A stretch of DNA of 64,000 nt, from contig NZ_JBLZUR010000002.1 in NCBI RefSeq assembly GCF_048565625.1, positions 2,480,001-2,544,000 on the forward strand, given 5' to 3'. Numbering within the stretch: the stretch's first letter is position 1; every line of letters starts with the position of its first letter. Below the pieces are notes generated by a model. It was not told where the DNA came from and did no database searches. It saw nothing but the letters and a program-made list of their open reading frames with translations. The translations under genes were made by a program, and so were the position numbers. Positions 27,669 through 37,317 of this stretch are shown here, one piece after another. This DNA is from JBLZUR01 sp048565625 (GTDB lineage: Bacteria; Pseudomonadota; Alphaproteobacteria; Sphingomonadales; Sphingomonadaceae).

Positions 27669-29951
27669 ATGAAAATCTCGCGCATCACCGCGCTGTCCGC
27701 GACCGTCGCTCTCTGGACGATCACCGCCGCCGCACCGGCCTTCGCCGACGAAGCGCCCGCCGACGTCGCCAGCGAAGCCGCCGATGAGATCGTCGTCACC
27801 GGCCAGGGCCAGACCCGTCAGGTCCAGGTGCTGAGCAGCGCCGACATCGCGCTCCAGACCCCCGGCACCAGCCCGCTCAAGGCGATCGACAAGCTGCCCG
27901 GCGTCAACTTCCAGTCGGCCGATCCATTCGGCAATTACGAATGGTCCGCCCGCATCTCGATCCGTGGCTTCAGCCAGAACCAGCTCGGCTTCACCCTCGA
28001 CGGCGTGCCGCTCGGCGACATGAGCTACGGCAACCATAACGGCCTGCACATCAGCCGCGCCCTCATCAGCGAGAACACCGGCCGCGTCGAAGTGGCGCAG
28101 GGCGCGGGCGCGCTCTCCGCCGCCTCCGCCTCGAACCTCGGCGGCACGATCGAGTTCTTCACGCGGGGTCCGAAGGACGATCTCGGGCTGGAAGCGAACG
28201 GCACCTATGGCAGCGAGAACACCTTCCGCGGCTTCGCTCGCTTCGACACCGGCACCCTCGGCGATGGCGGTCCCAAGGCATCGCTCAGCTACGCCTATCA
28301 CAATGCCGACAAGTGGAAGGGCGATGGCGAACAGCGCCAGCACCAGATCAACGCCCGCATCGAGCAGCCGCTCGCCAACGGCAAGGTCTACGCCTTCGTC
28401 AACTGGTCCGATCGCCGGGAGAACGACTACCAGGATCTGTCGAAGGCGATGATCGACCGCCTCGGCTACAACTGGGACAACTTCGCAAAGAACTGGGACC
28501 TCGCCGTCCTCGTCGCGCATATCGCCAACAATCGCGGCGACACCGGCGCGCCCGTCACGGATGCCTCCGCCGGGACGGTTTATCCCTCGCCGATCCAGAC
28601 CTCCGACGACGCCTATTACGACGCGGCGGGCCTGCGAAAGGATCTGCTCGCCTCCATCGGCTGGGATAGCGAGGTGGCGGAAGGCCTGACGCTTAAGGGC
28701 AACGGCTATTACCACCGCAACCGCGGCCGGGGCATGTGGTACACCCCCTATGTCGGCACACCGGGCGGCGCGCCGATCACCATCCGCACCACCGAATACG
28801 AGATCGACCGCTGGGGCACCACGGGTTCGATCGCCTATGAGACCGGTCCGAACACGATCGAGGTCGGCGGCTGGTACGAGGACAACGACTTCAACCAGGC
28901 GCGCCGTTTCTACGGCCTTGCCGACACCACCGGCAAGCCGAGCCAGAGCCCGCTGAAGTTCCCGAAGAACCCGCTCCTCACCCAGTGGGAGTTCGATTTC
29001 AAAACCAAGACCTACCAGTATTTCGTGCAGGACACGCTGGACCTCGGCCAGCTGGTCGTGAACGCCGGCTGGAAGGGCCTGAAGGTCGAGAACAAGGCCG
29101 ATCCCGTCGTGCAGGGTAGCCTGACCGGCGGCAAGATCCAGGCGCGCGACTGGTTCCTGCCCAAGGTCGGCGCGCTCTACCGCTTTACGGACGAGCAGGA
29201 GGTGTTCGCCGGCTATACCGAGAACATGCGCGCCTTCGAATCCTCGACGGGCGGTCCATTCGGCACCACCCCCGCCGGCTTCTCCGCGCTTGACCTGAAG
29301 CCGGAGAAGTCGGGCACCTGGGAAGTTGGCCTGCGCACCACCAGCAGCCGGTTCCAGGGCGTGCTCGCGGCCTATTACGTCGATTTCAAGGACCGCATCA
29401 TCTCCTTCGCCAACGGCGCGGGCATCCTCGGCAACCCGGCGATCCTCCAGAATGTCGGGGACGTGCGGACCTACGGCTTCGAGGCGGCGGGCACCTACCG
29501 CATCACCCCGGCGCTTTCGGTGTTCGGCAGCTATTCGTACAACAAGTCGCAATACAAGGACGACGTGGTGAACGCCGCGGGCGCGGTGGTCGTGAGCACC
29601 GACGGCAAAACCGTGGTCAACGCGCCGAAGCATCTCGCCAAGGGTGAGATCACCTATGACGACAAGCAGTTCATCGCCCGTCTGGCGGCGAACTACACGT
29701 CCAAGCGCTTCTACGATTACGAGAACACCGCCTCGGTGAAGGGCTTCGTGATCTTCGACGCGACCCTCGGCTACCGGTTCGAAACCGGGTTCATGCAGGG
29801 CATCACGATCGAGGGCACCGCGTCCAACCTGTTCGACAAGAAGTACATCTCAACGATCGGCACCAACGGCTTCGCCAATCGCGGCGATAGCCAGACGCTC
29901 CTCACCGGCGCACCGCAGCAGTTCTTCGTGACCCTCAAGACCGAGTTCTGA
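27669..29951 (+). CDS. TonB-dependent receptor
   Basis: Outer-membrane gated transporter of 760 aa with a signal peptide (about 1-26, cleavage AFA-DEAP). A TonB box-like DEIVVTGQG is followed by a plug domain (LKAIDKLPGVNFQSAD, SIRGFSQNQLGFTLDGVPLG). The 22-strand barrel closes with IEGTASNLFDKKYIST and a terminal Phe. The ligand is not deducible; no siderophore or sugar genes adjoin. A terminator follows. Confidence 0.93.
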   Translation: MKISRITALSATVALWTITAAAPAFADEAPADVASEAADEIVVTGQGQTRQVQVLSSADIALQTPGTSPLKAIDKLPGVNFQSADPFGNYEWSARISIRGFSQNQLGFTLDGVPLGDMSYGNHNGLHISRALISENTGRVEVAQGAGALSAASASNLGGTIEFFTRGPKDDLGLEANGTYGSENTFRGFARFDTGTLGDGGPKASLSYAYHNADKWKGDGEQRQHQINARIEQPLANGKVYAFVNWSDRRENDYQDLSKAMIDRLGYNWDNFAKNWDLAVLVAHIANNRGDTGAPVTDASAGTVYPSPIQTSDDAYYDAAGLRKDLLASIGWDSEVAEGLTLKGNGYYHRNRGRGMWYTPYVGTPGGAPITIRTTEYEIDRWGTTGSIAYETGPNTIEVGGWYEDNDFNQARRFYGLADTTGKPSQSPLKFPKNPLLTQWEFDFKTKTYQYFVQDTLDLGQLVVNAGWKGLKVENKADPVVQGSLTGGKIQARDWFLPKVGALYRFTDEQEVFAGYTENMRAFESSTGGPFGTTPAGFSALDLKPEKSGTWEVGLRTTSSRFQGVLAAYYVDFKDRIISFANGAGILGNPAILQNVGDVRTYGFEAAGTYRITPALSVFGSYSYNKSQYKDDVVNAAGAVVVSTDGKTVVNAPKHLAKGEITYDDKQFIARLAANYTSKRFYDYENTASVKGFVIFDATLGYRFETGFMQGITIEGTASNLFDKKYISTIGTNGFANRGDSQTLLTGAPQQFFVTLKTEF

Positions 29952-29976
29952 AGGAGACCCCCTTCGGATGTAACTG

Positions 29977-30012
29977 GCGGCGGACCGGGCGCCCTGTCCG
30001 CCGCTCTTGTTT
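29977..30012 (+). terminator. Rho-independent terminator after the TonB receptor
   Basis: The stem GCGGCGGAC / GTCCGCCGC has a 10-base loop and is followed by TCTTGTTT. It lies just before the 3' end of the convergent pseudogene. Confidence 0.8.
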
Positions 30013-30020
30013 CAAGAGCC

Positions 30021-31829
30021 TCAAGCTCGCCGCCGCAACTCCACCACTGCCGGCCCTGTCGCAGGCCGCCCGAACAGGAAGCCCTGCGCCTCCGGGCACC
30101 CCTCCTCGATCACCATCCGCCGCTGCGCCTCGGTCTCGACGCCCTCCGCCACGACGGGCAGGCTCAGGCTGCGATCGATGCCGACGATCGCCCGCACGAT
30201 CGACCGCGCCGCCGCATCGTCCTCGATCGCGCCGATGAAGCTGCGGTCGATCTTGATCTTGTCGAAGGGGAAGCTCTGCAAATTGCTCAGCGACGAATAG
30301 CCGGTGCCGAAATCGTCCATCGCGATCCTGACGCCCATCGCCTTCAGCTTCAGCAGCGTCTCGACCGCCCGGTCACGGTCCTTCATCAGCACGCTCTCGG
30401 TGATTTCCAGTTCCAGCCGATCGGCGGGGAAGCCTTCTTCCGCCAAAATCTTGGCGACCACCTCGGACAGGTCGCCGACACGGAACTGCACGGCCGACAC
30501 GTTGACCGCCACCGACAGCGACGGTCCCAGTTCGTCGCCGCCCGGCACGCCTCGCGCAACACCCATTCGCCCAGATGCATGATGCTGCCCGACTCCTCCG
30601 CGATCGGAATGAACCGCTCGGGCGAGATCCTGCCCCAGTCCGGATGCTCCCAGCGTAGCAGCGCCTCGTACCCGGTCACGCGGCCCTCGGCGGTCGAGCC
30701 AGCGGCTGATAGGCGATGTGCAGCTGACGCCGCCAGATCGCGCGGCGCAGGTCGTTCTCCGGGGCACGCCGCTCCCGCACCGCCGCGTCCATCGCGCGAT
30801 CGAGGAAGAAGACGACGCCGCGCCCCGCCTCCTTTGATCGGTACAGCGCGATGTCCGCCGCATGGCGCAGGCTTGCCGCATCGAACGCATCGTCGGGGCA
30901 GATGCCGACGCCGATGCTGACGCCCACCGCGGTCGGATCGCGGGTGATGTCCATCTCCCGCGCGAAATCCTCCAGATGCGCGCGGCGAGTGCGGCGGCAG
31001 GCAAGCCGATCAGCTCGGCGGCACGTTCGTTCGCCTCGACCACCCGGCCGTTATTGACGATGAACAGTCCCTCCAGCGTGGCATCGGCGAGGCCGCGCAA
31101 GTCGGTCAGATCGCGGTCCACCACCGCCGCCATGCCGGTCAGCAGGGTCAGCGCGGTCGACGCGACGATGATCGCGCCCGCCAGCCACCCCCGGCTGAAC
31201 CCGCTCTCCGCACTCGCGAAGGTGGCGTCCGGCACGAACGTCGTCGCCGACATCGCCCCGAAGTGCAGCAGGACCACCGCCACGATCGCTCCGAGCGCGG
31301 CGACCGGCACCTGAAGCGCACCGCGTAGCCGCGCGAAGGCCCGGAACCCGCCCCCGAACTCAGCCGTCGCGACCACCGCTGCGATGGCGACCGGCGCGAA
31401 GTCATACTCGATTCGCGCCGCCGCGATCAGCGCCGCCATGCCGAGGAAGTGCATCGCCGCCACCCCAAGCGAGGTGACGAGACCCGCCCCAGCGCAGCGC
31501 CGCCCCGACGGCTTGACGCCGAGTACCGTCAGCGTCAGCCAGAAGGCGAAAACCGCCACGAATACCGATACGACCGTCCGCTCCACCCCGAAGCTGATCG
31601 GCATGCCGCCGTCATAGGCGAGCATGGCGATGAAGTGGGTCGCCCAGACGCCGATGCCGGCTGCCAAGGCGGCGATGCCGAGCCAGTTTTTCCGCCGCGC
31701 CCGCGGGCATTCATTGGCGCGCTTCAGCAGCAGGAAGAACGCCACGCTGCCGACCAGCCATGTCGCAGCGGCGAGCGCCACGAGGACATGGTCATGCTGA
31801 TGTACGACACAGGACACAACATTGAACAT
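30021..31829 (-). pseudogene. Decayed MHYT-PAS-GGDEF-EAL cyclic-di-GMP enzyme gene
   Basis: Read from ATG 31829, the first part encodes a seven-helix MHYT sensor (WATHFIAMLA, AAMHFLGMAA, VLLHFGAMSA) and the start of a PAS-like domain (EANERAAELIGLPAAAL). The frame then jumps near 30,980 straight into the last third of a GGDEF domain (TAVGVSIGVGICPDDAF, HAADIALYRSKEAG). The GGDEF motif itself is gone. The EAL domain continues with further frame changes near 30,700 and 30,535, then runs intact to MDDFGTGYSSLSNLQSF and VVAEGVETEAQ. One sizeable deletion plus at least two small indels make a functional protein unlikely. Confidence 0.85.
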
Positions 31830-31948
31830 CGGGATCTCACCCAAATTGCGACGAGACCCCGATTAGGATGGCGGAGTTAATGTATCGGATTCGAACCGAA
31901 GAACATGTCTTTTCAATGATGTCGAGGATGTTGCATTCCCGTAATGGA

Positions 31949-32203
31949 TTAGTCCCCGTCTTTGCGGATGATGCCGAAGTCGCTGGGGCTCAGCTGCAAG
32001 TCGTAGGTCTTTCCTTCGATACTGCGGGCATCATCCACCTTCCAGACGCTGCCGCTGAACTCGATCTTGTTCCAGCTCTTGAAGCCGGCGGCGGTGAGGC
32101 TGGCCGCGATCTTGGCGGCCTCGTCCTGGCTGGGCCCGCGATCGGCCAGCGCGGGTGAGGCGATCAGGGCGGTGGCGGCAAAGGCGATCAGGGTACGATG
32201 CAT
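31949..32203 (-). CDS. Small secreted PepSY-like protein
   Basis: The 84-aa precursor has a signal peptide MHRTLIAFAATALIASPALA and a mature part with EAAKIAASLTAAGFKSWNKI and WKVDDARSIEGKTYDLQLSP. This resembles a single PepSY repeat, a periplasmic domain linked to protease inhibition or sensing. The start is ATG 32203 with GGAGAAG upstream; longer in-frame starts lack a signal. About 120 bases upstream of the pseudogene start on the same strand no gene is seen. Confidence 0.75.
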   Translation of the reverse strand: MHRTLIAFAATALIASPALADRGPSQDEAAKIAASLTAAGFKSWNKIEFSGSVWKVDDARSIEGKTYDLQLSPSDFGIIRKDGD

Positions 32204-32634
32204 GGCACTTCTCCATTCTTCTGCGCGCCGCAACGCAGGACGGCGGGCGCGGTATCCGTTCGCCTGCAAAGTTGCGAAAGTTGCGGCTGGCGCAAGGTTC
32301 GTCCCGGAGTTCTCCAGCGGGAAAGCGGACGGGGGTGGGCGAACGCGCCGCAAGCGCGGCGCTCATGCGGCGGTTGCGCGCCGGCTGAGCGCCGCCGAAA
32401 CGACAGGCGCGCGGCACCTGCGGGACAGGATGCGGCTGACATTGGCGTCGGTCGGCGATCATGGACGTGAGAGTACGCCCCCCGTAACGCTGTAGGACAG
32501 CGACTATGCCCGCGTTGCCGATGACTGCGGATTGGCGGCAACATACCCAGCCGCGCGCCTTCCCTCCCTCTCGCCAACCGGCTATCGACCGCGGCTTATC
32601 GGGCCTTGTCCCTACGCCACCGAGGTTTCTTCGC
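32204..32634. other. 431-base divergent intergenic region
   Basis: It must contain the promoters of the PepSY-like gene and ychF. No convincing gene was found on either strand. At 32266-32286 it holds GCAAAGTTGCGAAAGTTGCG, whose complement (CGCAACTTTCGCAACTTTGC) resembles CGCAACTTCCGCAACTT at 61500 upstream of argG. Nothing else stands out. Confidence 0.6.
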
Positions 32635-33735
32635 ATGGGTTTCAAATGCGGCATCGTGGGCCTGCCGAATGTCGGCAAGTCGACGCTCTTCAACGCGCTG
32701 ACCGAGACGGCGGCGGCGCAGGCGGCGAACTATCCGTTCTGCACGATCGAGCCGAATGTCGGCAACGTCGCTGTGCCGGACCCGCGCGCCCAGAAGCTCG
32801 CCGAGATCGCCGGTTCGGCCAAGATCATTGAGACGCAGCTCGCCTTCGTCGACATCGCCGGCCTCGTCCGCGGCGCGTCCAAGGGCGAAGGCCTCGGCAA
32901 CCAGTTCCTCGCCAACATCCGCGAGGTGGACGCCATCGTCCACGTCCTGCGCTGTTTCGAGGATGACGACATCACCCATGTCGAGAACCGCATCGACCCG
33001 ATCGCGGATGCGGAGACGGTCGAGACAGAGCTGATGCTCTCCGACCTCGAAAGCCTGGAAAAGCGCGTCCCCAACTTGCTCAAGAAGGGGCAGCAGGGCG
33101 ACAAGGAGGCGAAATCCGCCGCCGCCGTGCTGACCCAGGCGCTCGACCTTCTCCGCGATGGCAAGCCCGCGCGCCTGACCGAGCCGAAGGACGAGGACGA
33201 GGCGCGCCATCTCGAACAGGCGCAGCTCCTCACCGCAAAGCCCGTCCTCTACGTCTGCAATGTCGAGGAAGGCTCCGCCGCCGAGGGCAACGCCCTTTCC
33301 GCGCGCGTCTTCGAAAAGGCGAAGGCGGAGGGCGCGCAGGCCGTCATCATCTCCGCCGCGATCGAGGCCGAGATCGCGACCATGGACCCGGAGGACCGCC
33401 CCGCCTTCCTCTCCGACCTCGGCCTGACCGAAACCGGCCTCGCTCGCGTGATCCGCGCCGGATACGACCTCCTCCACCTCCTCACCTTCTTCACCTGCGG
33501 GCCGAAGGAGACGCGCGCCTGGACGGTGTCGAAGGGCGCCAAGGCCCCGCAAGCGGCGGGCGTCATCCACACCGATTTCGAACGCGGCTTCATCCGCGCC
33601 GAGACGATCGCCTATGACGACTATGTGGCCTGCAAGGGCGAGGCGGGCGCCCGCGACGCGGGCAAGCTCCGCTCCGAGGGGAAGGATTATGTCGTTCAGG
33701 ACGGCGACGTCATGCTCTTCCGCTTCAACGTCTGA
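32635..33735 (+). CDS. ychF: Redox-regulated ATPase/GTPase YchF (OLA1 family)
   Basis: Ribosome-associated P-loop NTPase of the Obg superfamily with ATP preference. The 366-aa protein has G1 GLPNVGKST (9-17), G3 FVDIAGLVRGASKGEGLGN, a NVEE variant in the G4 position (VLYVCNVEEGSA), and the C-terminal TGS-like domain with TFFTCGPKETRAW, TDFERGFIRAETIAYDD and the terminal VQDGDVMLFRFNV. The start is ATG 32635 (MGFKCGIVG). The MaoC gene follows after 11 bases and is probably cotranscribed. Confidence 0.96.
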   Translation: MGFKCGIVGLPNVGKSTLFNALTETAAAQAANYPFCTIEPNVGNVAVPDPRAQKLAEIAGSAKIIETQLAFVDIAGLVRGASKGEGLGNQFLANIREVDAIVHVLRCFEDDDITHVENRIDPIADAETVETELMLSDLESLEKRVPNLLKKGQQGDKEAKSAAAVLTQALDLLRDGKPARLTEPKDEDEARHLEQAQLLTAKPVLYVCNVEEGSAAEGNALSARVFEKAKAEGAQAVIISAAIEAEIATMDPEDRPAFLSDLGLTETGLARVIRAGYDLLHLLTFFTCGPKETRAWTVSKGAKAPQAAGVIHTDFERGFIRAETIAYDDYVACKGEAGARDAGKLRSEGKDYVVQDGDVMLFRFNV

Positions 33736-33746
33736 GGGGCAGGTTG

Positions 33747-34199
33747 ATGGCGATACGCTATCTTGAGGATCTCGCGGTCGGCGAGGTCATGCTCTTCGGC
33801 CCCCTCACCGTCGATCGCGACGAGGTGATCGCCTTCGCCCGGCAATACGACTTCCAGCCCTTCCACCTCTCCGAGGAGGCGGCGGCGCAGACCCATTTCG
33901 GCCGGCTCGCCGCCAGTGGCTGGCATACCTGCGCGATGACCATGCGAATGCAGCTGCAGGCGCGAGACACAGAGGAAAGCGCCGCCCTGGGCTCCCCCGG
34001 CGTCGACAATCTGCGCTGGCTCAAACCCGTCTACCCCGGCGACACCCTGTCGGGTGAAAACAGGATCACCGAGATCCGCCCGTCCCGCAGCAAACCCGAA
34101 ATCGGCTCGATCCGCAGCCACGTCACCACCCGCAACCAGCACGGTGAGGACGTGATGACCTATGAAGCGATCCTGCTGATGCGGCGGCGGCCGGCGTAG
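33747..34199 (+). CDS. MaoC family dehydratase
   Basis: A 150-residue hot-dog fold protein of the R-specific enoyl-CoA hydratase type. The hydratase-2 motif appears as YDFQPFHLSEEAAAQTHFGR, with His at the catalytic-Asp/His loop, followed by LAASGWHTCAM and NLRWLKPVYPGDTLSG. The substrate is likely an acyl-CoA or acyl-carrier thioester. The start is ATG 33747 with GGGGCAGG upstream. Pairing with ychF appears to be only positional. Confidence 0.88.
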   Translation: MAIRYLEDLAVGEVMLFGPLTVDRDEVIAFARQYDFQPFHLSEEAAAQTHFGRLAASGWHTCAMTMRMQLQARDTEESAALGSPGVDNLRWLKPVYPGDTLSGENRITEIRPSRSKPEIGSIRSHVTTRNQHGEDVMTYEAILLMRRRPA

Positions 34200-34221
34200 C
34201 GGCGCCTGCGCCCAACCACCC

Positions 34222-34445
34222 CGCTCGCCTGAGCGAGGTCGAAGGACTGGCAACAAGCGGGACCCTCGAAACCTCCGCTTCGACTTCGCTTAGTACGAAC
34301 AGGTAAGATAGGTGGGCGTCGCTCCGGGACAAAACGCGTCCCCGCGCAGCCTTGCCGTCATGCCAGCACAGGCTGGCATCGCGGTGTTCCTGCGTGACCG
34401 GACCGAACTCCGACACCGAGCGACGCCAGCCTGTGCTGGCATGAC
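34222..34445. repeat. Two different inverted repeats in the maoC-petC gap
   Basis: A degenerate sphingomonad repeat lies at about 34222-34304 (GCTCGCCTGAGCGAGGTCGA ... CTTCGACTTCGCTTAGTACG). A second family lies at 34357-34445, where GTCATGCCAGCACAGGCTGG is the complement of CCAGCCTGTGCTGGCATGAC. The second family occurs once in this window. Together they fill most of the 377-base gap between the convergent genes. Confidence 0.75.
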
Positions 34446-34520
34446 TTCACAAGTACGGGCGTTCGCCCTCTCACCTCATCCAAACGGATGATGCCTGCGA
34501 GCGACCAGCCGTCACCAAAC

Positions 34521-34552
34521 AGAAAGACCGCCCGGTCTCCCGGACGGCCCTT
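34521..34552 (-). terminator. Rho-independent terminator of the petABC operon
   Basis: On the minus strand, GGGCCGTCCGG, GAGA, CCGGGCGGTC forms a stem with G-U pairs and is followed by TTTCTGTTT, 25 bases after the cytochrome c1 stop. Confidence 0.8.
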
Positions 34553-34576
34553 CTGTTCTCTACCCGAGCGTCAGGC

Positions 34577-35407
34577 TCAGTGCTTCTTGCCCGCCCAGAT
34601 GTTCCGGTAGGACATGTACGCCAGCACCGTCGCGATCAGCAGGAAGATCACCACTGCGACGCCGGTGCGGTGACGGCTCTCCAGCTTCGGCTCGGCGGTC
34701 CATACCAGGAAGGCGGACACGTCCTGCGACATCTGGTCGACAGTCGGCTTGGTCCCGTCGGCATAGGTCACCTGCCCCTCGGAGACGAGCGGCGGCGGCA
34801 TCGCGATGTTCAGGTTCGCAAAGTACGGGTTGTAGTACAGGCCGGTCGGGGTCTTGGCATCCGGGAACTTCTTGAGAAGCTCGGCCGGCTGCTTGCTGTA
34901 GCCCGTCAGCAGCGAGTGGATGTACGGAGCGCCACCCTCGCGCGCCTTGGCCATCAGCGAAAGGTCCGGCGGCAGCGCGTTGTTGTTCGCGGCGCGCGCG
35001 GCGGTCTCGTTGGCATAGGGCGACGGGAAGTAGTCGCTCGGCATGGCCTTGCGGGTCGCGGGCTCGCCGGTGTCCGGGTTCACGTCCGGCACCTCGATCG
35101 CCCATTGCTTGGCGATGGCCTTCACCTCCGGCTTGGTGAAGCCGATCCCCTCCAGGTCGCGGAAGGCGACGAGGTGGAGCGAGTGACAGGCGGCGCAAAC
35201 CTCCTTGTAGACCTGGAAGCCGCGCTGAAGCTGCTGCCGGTCGAACTTGCCGAACGGACCATCGGAGGCGAGCGTCAGTTCCTTCGGCTCGCGATGGAAC
35301 TCGTGCGAAGCGCTCTCGGGTGCTGCTTCCCAGGGCGTGACCAGGACCGCGAAGACCAGGGCGGCAAGAAAGCCGCAGCCGACGAGGAAGGCGATGAGAC
35401 GTGCCAT
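34577..35407 (-). CDS. petC: Cytochrome c1 of the bc1 complex
   Basis: Membrane-anchored c-type cytochrome passing electrons from the Rieske centre to soluble or membrane cytochrome c. At 276 aa it has an N-terminal helix or uncleaved signal (LIAFLVGCGFLAALVFAVLV), haem-binding CAACH (Cys71, Cys74, His75), the axial-Met region near NIAMPPPLV, and a C-terminal anchor VAVVIFLLIATVLAYMSY. It is the last gene of the petA-petB-petC operon, 18 bases after petB. Confidence 0.95.
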   Translation of the reverse strand: MARLIAFLVGCGFLAALVFAVLVTPWEAAPESASHEFHREPKELTLASDGPFGKFDRQQLQRGFQVYKEVCAACHSLHLVAFRDLEGIGFTKPEVKAIAKQWAIEVPDVNPDTGEPATRKAMPSDYFPSPYANETAARAANNNALPPDLSLMAKAREGGAPYIHSLLTGYSKQPAELLKKFPDAKTPTGLYYNPYFANLNIAMPPPLVSEGQVTYADGTKPTVDQMSQDVSAFLVWTAEPKLESRHRTGVAVVIFLLIATVLAYMSYRNIWAGKKH

Positions 35408-35425
35408 GTGTACTCGAACTCCCCC

Positions 35426-36712
35426 TTAGGCCGTCTGGCCGATCGGCCGGGCTTCCTGCTCTTCACCGTGCAGGACGCTTTCCGAAATCGAGTTCGGCAG
35501 CGGCAGCGGCTTCTCCAGCGCCGAGACGATCGGCAGGATGATCAGGAAGTGGGCGAAGTAGTAGCCGGCGCAGATCTGGCTGGCGAGGACGACGAAGGTC
35601 GTCGGCTCCGCCTGGCCGAGATAGCCGAGCGCCACAACGTCCGCGACCAGCACCCAGAAGAACCACTTGTACACCGGCCGGTAATTGGCCGACCGCACCG
35701 GCGACTTATCGATCCACGGCAGGAAGAAGAGGAGCAGGATCGAGCCGAACATGGCGATCACGCCCCAGAGCTTCGCCGGGATCCACAGGAAGTTGCCGGT
35801 GAACGCCTTCAGGATCGCGTAGAACGGCAGGAAGTACCATTCGGGCACGATATGCGCCGGCGTCGAGAGCGGGTTCGCCTGGATGTAGTTGTCCGGATGG
35901 CCGAGCAGGTTCGGCGCGAAGAACACCAGGAGGGCGAAGATCAGGAAGAACACCGCGGCGCCGAAGCCGTCCTTGGCCGTATAGTACGGGTGGAACGGCA
36001 CCGTGTCCTGCGGACCCTTCACGTCCACGCCGGTCGGGTTGTTCGAGCCCGGAATGTGCAGCGCCCAGATGTGCAGGATGATGACGCCCGCGATCACGAA
36101 CGGCAGCAGGTAATGCAGCGAGAAGAAGCGGTTGAGGGCGGCGTTGTCCGGCGCGAAGCCGCCGAGCAGCAGCTGGCGGATCGGCTCGCCGACCAGCGGG
36201 ATCGCCGAGAAGAAGCCGGTGATCACCTGCGCGCCCCAGAAGGACATCTGCCCCCAGGGAAGCACATAGCCCATGAAGGCCGTCGCCATCATCAGGAGGA
36301 AGATGACCACGCCGAGCAGCCACACCATCTCGCGCGGGGCCTTGTACGATCCGTAATAAAGGCCGCGGAAGATATGGATGTAGACCACCGCCAGGAACAT
36401 CAACGCGCCGTTGGCGTGGACGTAGCGGAGCATCCAGCCCGAGTTCACGTCGCGCATGATCTGTTCGACGGAGAGGAACGCGATGTTGGCGTTGGCGGCA
36501 TAGTGCATCGCCAGGATCACGCCGGTGACGATCTGCACGACCAGCGCAAGGCCGGCGAGCACACCGAAGTTCCAGAAATAGTTGAGGTTGCGCGGCACCG
36601 GATAGCCGGCGCCCACCGCGTTGTAGACGAGGCGCGGCAGCGGCAGCTTCTCGTCGATCCACCGCATCAGCGGCAGCTTCGGCTCGTAATGTTCAGCCCA
36701 GGGGAAGCTCAT
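35426..36712 (-). CDS. petB: Cytochrome b of the bc1 complex
   Basis: The quinol-oxidising, two-haem core of complex III. The 428-aa protein has eight membrane helices. The Qo-site PEWY motif is visible in IVPEWYFLPFYAIL, as are the haem-ligating His pairs in MHYAANANIAFLSVEQI with ANGALMFLAVVYIHIF, and in SLHYLLPFVIAGVIILHIWAL. It lies 11 bases after petA. Confidence 0.96.
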   Translation of the reverse strand: MSFPWAEHYEPKLPLMRWIDEKLPLPRLVYNAVGAGYPVPRNLNYFWNFGVLAGLALVVQIVTGVILAMHYAANANIAFLSVEQIMRDVNSGWMLRYVHANGALMFLAVVYIHIFRGLYYGSYKAPREMVWLLGVVIFLLMMATAFMGYVLPWGQMSFWGAQVITGFFSAIPLVGEPIRQLLLGGFAPDNAALNRFFSLHYLLPFVIAGVIILHIWALHIPGSNNPTGVDVKGPQDTVPFHPYYTAKDGFGAAVFFLIFALLVFFAPNLLGHPDNYIQANPLSTPAHIVPEWYFLPFYAILKAFTGNFLWIPAKLWGVIAMFGSILLLFFLPWIDKSPVRSANYRPVYKWFFWVLVADVVALGYLGQAEPTTFVVLASQICAGYYFAHFLIILPIVSALEKPLPLPNSISESVLHGEEQEARPIGQTA

Positions 36713-36723
36713 CTGTTTCTACC

Positions 36724-37317
36724 TCAGCCGATCTGGACGACGGTGTCGGATTTGAACGCGTATTCGGGCACGACCAGGTTCTTCGGCGCCGGACCCTTAC
36801 GGATGCGTGCCGCCGTGTCGTAATGCGAACCGTGGCAGGGGCAGAAATAGCCGCCGAAATCGCCCCGGCTCTCGCCTTCGCCGGCACCCAGCGGCACGCA
36901 ACCAAGATGGGTGCAGACGCCGAGCGTGATCAGCCAGTTTTCCTTGCCGGCCTTGGTCCGCTCGGCCAGCGTCTGCGGGTCGCGCAGCTCGGCGGCGGGC
37001 ACCTTGTTCGCGGCCGCGATCTCGGCGGGGACGAGGTTGCGGATGAAGACGGGCTGCTTGCGCCACATCGTCTTGATCGCCTGTCCCGGCGCGATCTTGG
37101 AGATATCGACCTCGATCGAGGCGAGCGCCAGCACGTCGGCCGACGGGTTCATCTGGTTGACCAGCGGGATCGCCACCGCGACCGCGCCGACGCCGGCGAA
37201 ACTGACCGCAGCGATGTTGATGAAGTCCCGGCGGCGAACGCCCTGGCCCTCCTCATGCTCGCTACCGATAACCGGAGGCCGTTGATTGGGATCAATCGTC
37301 TGTTCAGGCGTCGCCAT
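36724..37317 (-). CDS. petA: Ubiquinol-cytochrome c reductase Rieske iron-sulfur subunit
   Basis: The 2Fe-2S subunit of complex III. At 197 aa, an N-terminal RRRDFINIAAVSFAGVGAVA gives a twin-arginine-type membrane anchor. The cluster ligands are in CTHLGC (135-140) and CPCHGSHYD (159-167). The start is ATG 37317 (MATPEQTIDP); longer in-frame readings upstream carry no family sequence. First gene of the petABC operon, whose promoter must lie in the 37,318-37,700 region. Confidence 0.95.
   Translation of the reverse strand: MATPEQTIDPNQRPPVIGSEHEEGQGVRRRDFINIAAVSFAGVGAVAVAIPLVNQMNPSADVLALASIEVDISKIAPGQAIKTMWRKQPVFIRNLVPAEIAAANKVPAAELRDPQTLAERTKAGKENWLITLGVCTHLGCVPLGAGEGESRGDFGGYFCPCHGSHYDTAARIRKGPAPKNLVVPEYAFKSDTVVQIG

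Noticed and set aside
31872..31912. On the minus strand, GGTTCGAATCC followed by a TCCGCCA-like end suggested a tRNA 3' half.
   Set aside because: No matching acceptor, D-arm or anticodon arm could be folded upstream, and the T-stem has a mismatch. It is treated as chance.
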